In this document: positions 62,430 to 64,000 of the stretch, in pieces
Layout: every line of letters starts with the position of its first letter
Numbering within the stretch: position 1 is the first letter of the stretch
Assembly (NCBI RefSeq): GCF_000734895.2
Contig: NZ_CP011382.1
Coordinates: 4,442,700-4,506,699 of the forward strand
Source of the DNA: Calothrix sp. 336/3
Lineage (GTDB): Bacteria; Cyanobacteriota; Cyanobacteriia; Cyanobacteriales; Nostocaceae
Reading direction: 5' to 3'
Length of the DNA stretch: 64,000 nt
Translations under genes and position numbers: made by a program
Notes under the pieces: model-generated
The model's database searches: none
Seen by the model: the letters and a program-made list of their open reading frames with translations, nothing else
What the model was told of the DNA's origin: nothing

Positions 62430-62783
62430 ATGGATGCTCGACAAGTTGAAACTGGTGACGAAGGAATTGAGAATGGTTGGTCATTGGAGGAGCAAGCGAT
62501 CGCGCGTAAGGTATTTGACCTAGCCTACGAACGGGAAATTGCCGGATTGACACGATTGATCAACGAGCAGTCTGAAAGCATTACTCAGCTCAGCGATCTA
62601 TGGCGTTTACACGATTTTTTAAGTGCCAAACGTCACGACCTCGATGGTAAATACGATTTTCGTTATCCATTTTTGATTATGGTGTTTGCCCAATTAGTTA
62701 AGGAAGGTTGGTTGCAACTTGCGGAACTCGAAGGTTTAGACCCCAGCAAACGAGCCAAGATTTCAGCTCTTTCCAAGATGTAA
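62430..62783 (+). CDS. frp: Fluorescence recovery protein (FRP)
   Basis: Small helical dimer that speeds return of active OCP to the orange form and detaches it from phycobilisomes. The diagnostic core DLWRLHDFLSAKRHDLDGKY has the conserved Trp, His, Asp and Arg, followed by FLIMVFAQLVKEGWLQLAEL. 117 residues, slightly longer at the N-terminus than the usual 105-110. The ATG at 62430 could be replaced by an internal start, but none is better. It is 130 bases after ocp in the same direction, the arrangement normal for OCP1-type loci. Confidence 0.93.
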   Translation: MDARQVETGDEGIENGWSLEEQAIARKVFDLAYEREIAGLTRLINEQSESITQLSDLWRLHDFLSAKRHDLDGKYDFRYPFLIMVFAQLVKEGWLQLAELEGLDPSKRAKISALSKM

Positions 62784-63338
62784 ATTTCTCAAAGCTGAGA
62801 GATTGTTGTTGGATGGGCGAGATAACTCCGTTTCGCTACCGCGATTGCGCGGAGCGCAGCACCAAAGGCGATCGCCACCTACAATCTTCCATTTTTTGAC
62901 CTATTCTCGTAGGGAAATTTTGTCTGTCACGCCCAATAATCTAGTGCAATAAAGCATTGCAGCTGATTGAGTCATCAAGCCGTTAACAATTGCTTATCAA
63001 GCTCAAGAATATGTCCAGTTGCGGGGAAAGACTCATTTCCATTGTTACTCCGATCGAGTAGAAGATTGCCACCTCTGTCCGCTCTGATGCAGGGTTTAGT
63101 CTGCCTTTGGTGGCAATAAAGTGGAGAAAGCGATGAAACTCCACACCTTCTGGTAATCCGAAATGATGGCGATCGCTACTGTCTGCATCTGTAACATCGC
63201 TCTCCTATGTCCTGCGGACACGCTGCGCGAACAAGATACAGCAAGGGGACACAACGGTAAAACTCCCCACCAGTATTGATCTTCTCAAATCTCTGAAAAC
63301 ATGAATTTCGGGAGGATGGCAAGCGTGACGATCGCGTG
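62784..63338. other. Intergenic stretch with a possible gene remnant
   Basis: No complete gene. On the minus strand 63206-62983 an open stretch without start reads SDRHHFGLPEGVEFHRFLHF and TEVAIFYSIGVTMEMSL, which looks protein-like. An ATG with AGGAG at 63200 opens another frame for 33 codons. This may be a decayed gene. CATTGCGC/GCGCAGC and GTCCTGCGGACACGCTGCGC repeat fragments flank it. Confidence 0.4.
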
Positions 63339-63713
63339 TTAATTACCAACCTTGAAAGTCACCTCGTACTGAGAGCCATCACCGCTAACAATCCGGGTTC
63401 TTGTGCCATTGCTAGAGACACTAAAAAAACCAACAGATCGACCACTCTTCTTATCCATCAAAGTAACCCTTGCTGTTCCGCTAAAGGTTGCACCCACACC
63501 ACCATTCGCAACACCACGCCGCACCATATTGATTGGATTCCCTTTCCGGAAGTTCTGACCATTAATCACGAAGAACAATGAGTCACTACCGCCACCCGCA
63601 GCATTACACTTAACGGTCAAAATATCAATCCGCTTTCCACCTGCGAGCATTTCTGCCTGTTCTGCTGTTAATTCTGTAAACAGAGATTGATTGATTTCTT
63701 GATTCAGTAACAT
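63339..63713 (-). CDS. Secreted protein with double-glycine leader, 124 aa
   Basis: ATG 63713 has AGGAG seven bases upstream. The first 26 residues (MLLNQEINQSLFTELTAEQA, then EMLAGG) form a bacteriocin-type leader ending in GG, cut by C39-peptidase ABC exporters. The 98-residue mature part is Gly/Ser/Asn-rich and beta-strand-like (VTLMDKKSGRSVGFFSVSSN, SGDGSQYEVTFKVGN) with one Cys (TVKCNAAGGGSDS). No exporter or modification enzyme is in view. It is cargo of the hupL element. Family not recognised beyond the leader. Confidence 0.72.
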   Translation of the reverse strand: MLLNQEINQSLFTELTAEQAEMLAGGKRIDILTVKCNAAGGGSDSLFFVINGQNFRKGNPINMVRRGVANGGVGATFSGTARVTLMDKKSGRSVGFFSVSSNGTRTRIVSGDGSQYEVTFKVGN

Positions 63714-64000
63714 TTTAGATCTCCTAGAGAGTAAATTAGTTGGAATTAGCGTTCGAGCCACAAGTTGTTTGGACTCAAGCTATATTTATCTTTCACGCAC
63801 CGATCGATGGCATTATGCAAATCCTTACAACCCATAATTTTTGGGCGATAAGGAGTTCCATCCCTGAGCAATAACGACTATCACTCGTTGAGTAGGTGGG
63901 CGAAGAATCGCCGATTTCTGTATTTTTTGATAGGAAAAATCTGTTTAACTTCACCCCTATTGGTGCCTGATAAGCCTCTAAGCTTCAATTCTTCGGGACA
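63714..64000. other. Right edge of window, no supported gene
   Basis: A minus-strand frame open from the window edge to TGA at 63881 encodes 39 residues and may be the end of a gene beyond 64000, but nothing identifies it. Confidence 0.3.

Larger units (their letters stand above)
58604..64000. mobile_element. hupL interruption element, left 5.4 kb (right end outside window)
   Basis: DNA following the hupL break. It carries DUF6714, an AAA+ ATPase, ocp, frp and a double-glycine-leader protein. I find no tyrosine or serine recombinase and no second CACAGCAGTTATATGG in it, so the end and the expected xisC gene must be further right. If the right half of hupL is not there, this would instead be a genomic rearrangement. 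Confidence 0.7.

Noticed and set aside
62983..63206. Minus-strand open stretch with protein-like sequence (FGLPEGVEFHRFLHF)
   Set aside because: No start codon in frame and a stop immediately upstream. Recorded only within the intergenic entry as a possible remnant.
63881..64000. Minus-strand 39-residue frame running off the window edge
   Set aside because: Could be the end of a gene but is short, has no recognisable motif and no start in view.

Overview
The window looks like chromosomal DNA of a filamentous, heterocyst-forming cyanobacterium (Nostocales). The evidence is the many GCGATCGC (HIP1) octamers, heptamer tandem repeats of the ATTACGA type, typical cyanobacterial families (CrtISO, COP23, orange carotenoid protein and FRP, Nif11, 4-Cys-prefix Ser/Thr kinase with WD40 repeats, CHAT-TPR protein), and an uptake hydrogenase hupSL locus whose hupL is cut at the site used by the developmentally excised hupL element of Anabaena/Nostoc. 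No tRNA, rRNA or CRISPR array was recognised.

Layout. 1-5.8 kb: 3' part of crtH, small unknown genes, purT. 4.4-8.4 kb (minus strand): methyltransferase, polyprenyl-phosphate-type glycosyltransferase, EamA-type four-helix carrier and DUF2079 membrane protein, probably a lipid-linked sugar pathway. 8.7-9.9 kb: secreted Pro/Ala-rich protein and L,D-transpeptidase. 10-15 kb: repeat-rich accessory zone with an IS701-type and an ISAzo13-type transposase, an Spx/ArsC-like protein, MITE-like elements and dispersed hairpin repeats. 15-18 kb: secreted TPR-CHAT protein broken by a 52-bp loss in its 120-bp repeat array. 18-26 kb: RNase Z, a large actin/Hsp70-fold protein, a VapBC pair, a dead hicB, an MFS exporter. 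26.7-30 kb: a frameshifted small membrane protein overlapping a Coq4-like gene, then small membrane proteins. 30-36 kb: histidine kinase, COP23 protein, M48 protease, lysozyme-like protein. 36-43 kb: decayed retropepsin-like pair, a chimera of a kinase head with a Ppx/GppA-like domain, the likely parental WD40 kinase, and a run of intact and decayed toxin-antitoxin genes. 43-55 kb: SagB-type oxidoreductase, sbcC, a GMC oxidoreductase/aldehyde dehydrogenase/SnoaL cluster, a manganese catalase with an FAD-Rieske oxidoreductase. 55.7-58.7 kb: Nif11 peptide, hupS and the 5' part of hupL. 58.6-64 kb: sequence inside the hupL interruption, carrying DUF6714, AAA+ ATPase, ocp, frp and a double-glycine-leader protein.

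The most notable points are (i) hupL interrupted exactly at CACAGCAGTTATATGG, with ocp-frp photoprotection genes on the interrupting DNA; (ii) a gene made by joining a duplicated kinase leader and N-terminus to a Ppx/GppA-like domain; (iii) a MITE-like insertion for which an uninterrupted copy of the host repeat lies 38 kb away in the same window; and (iv) many accessory genes broken by single stops or frameshifts. Everything here is read by eye from sequence and translations. Family names rest on motifs and remembered family features, not on searches.
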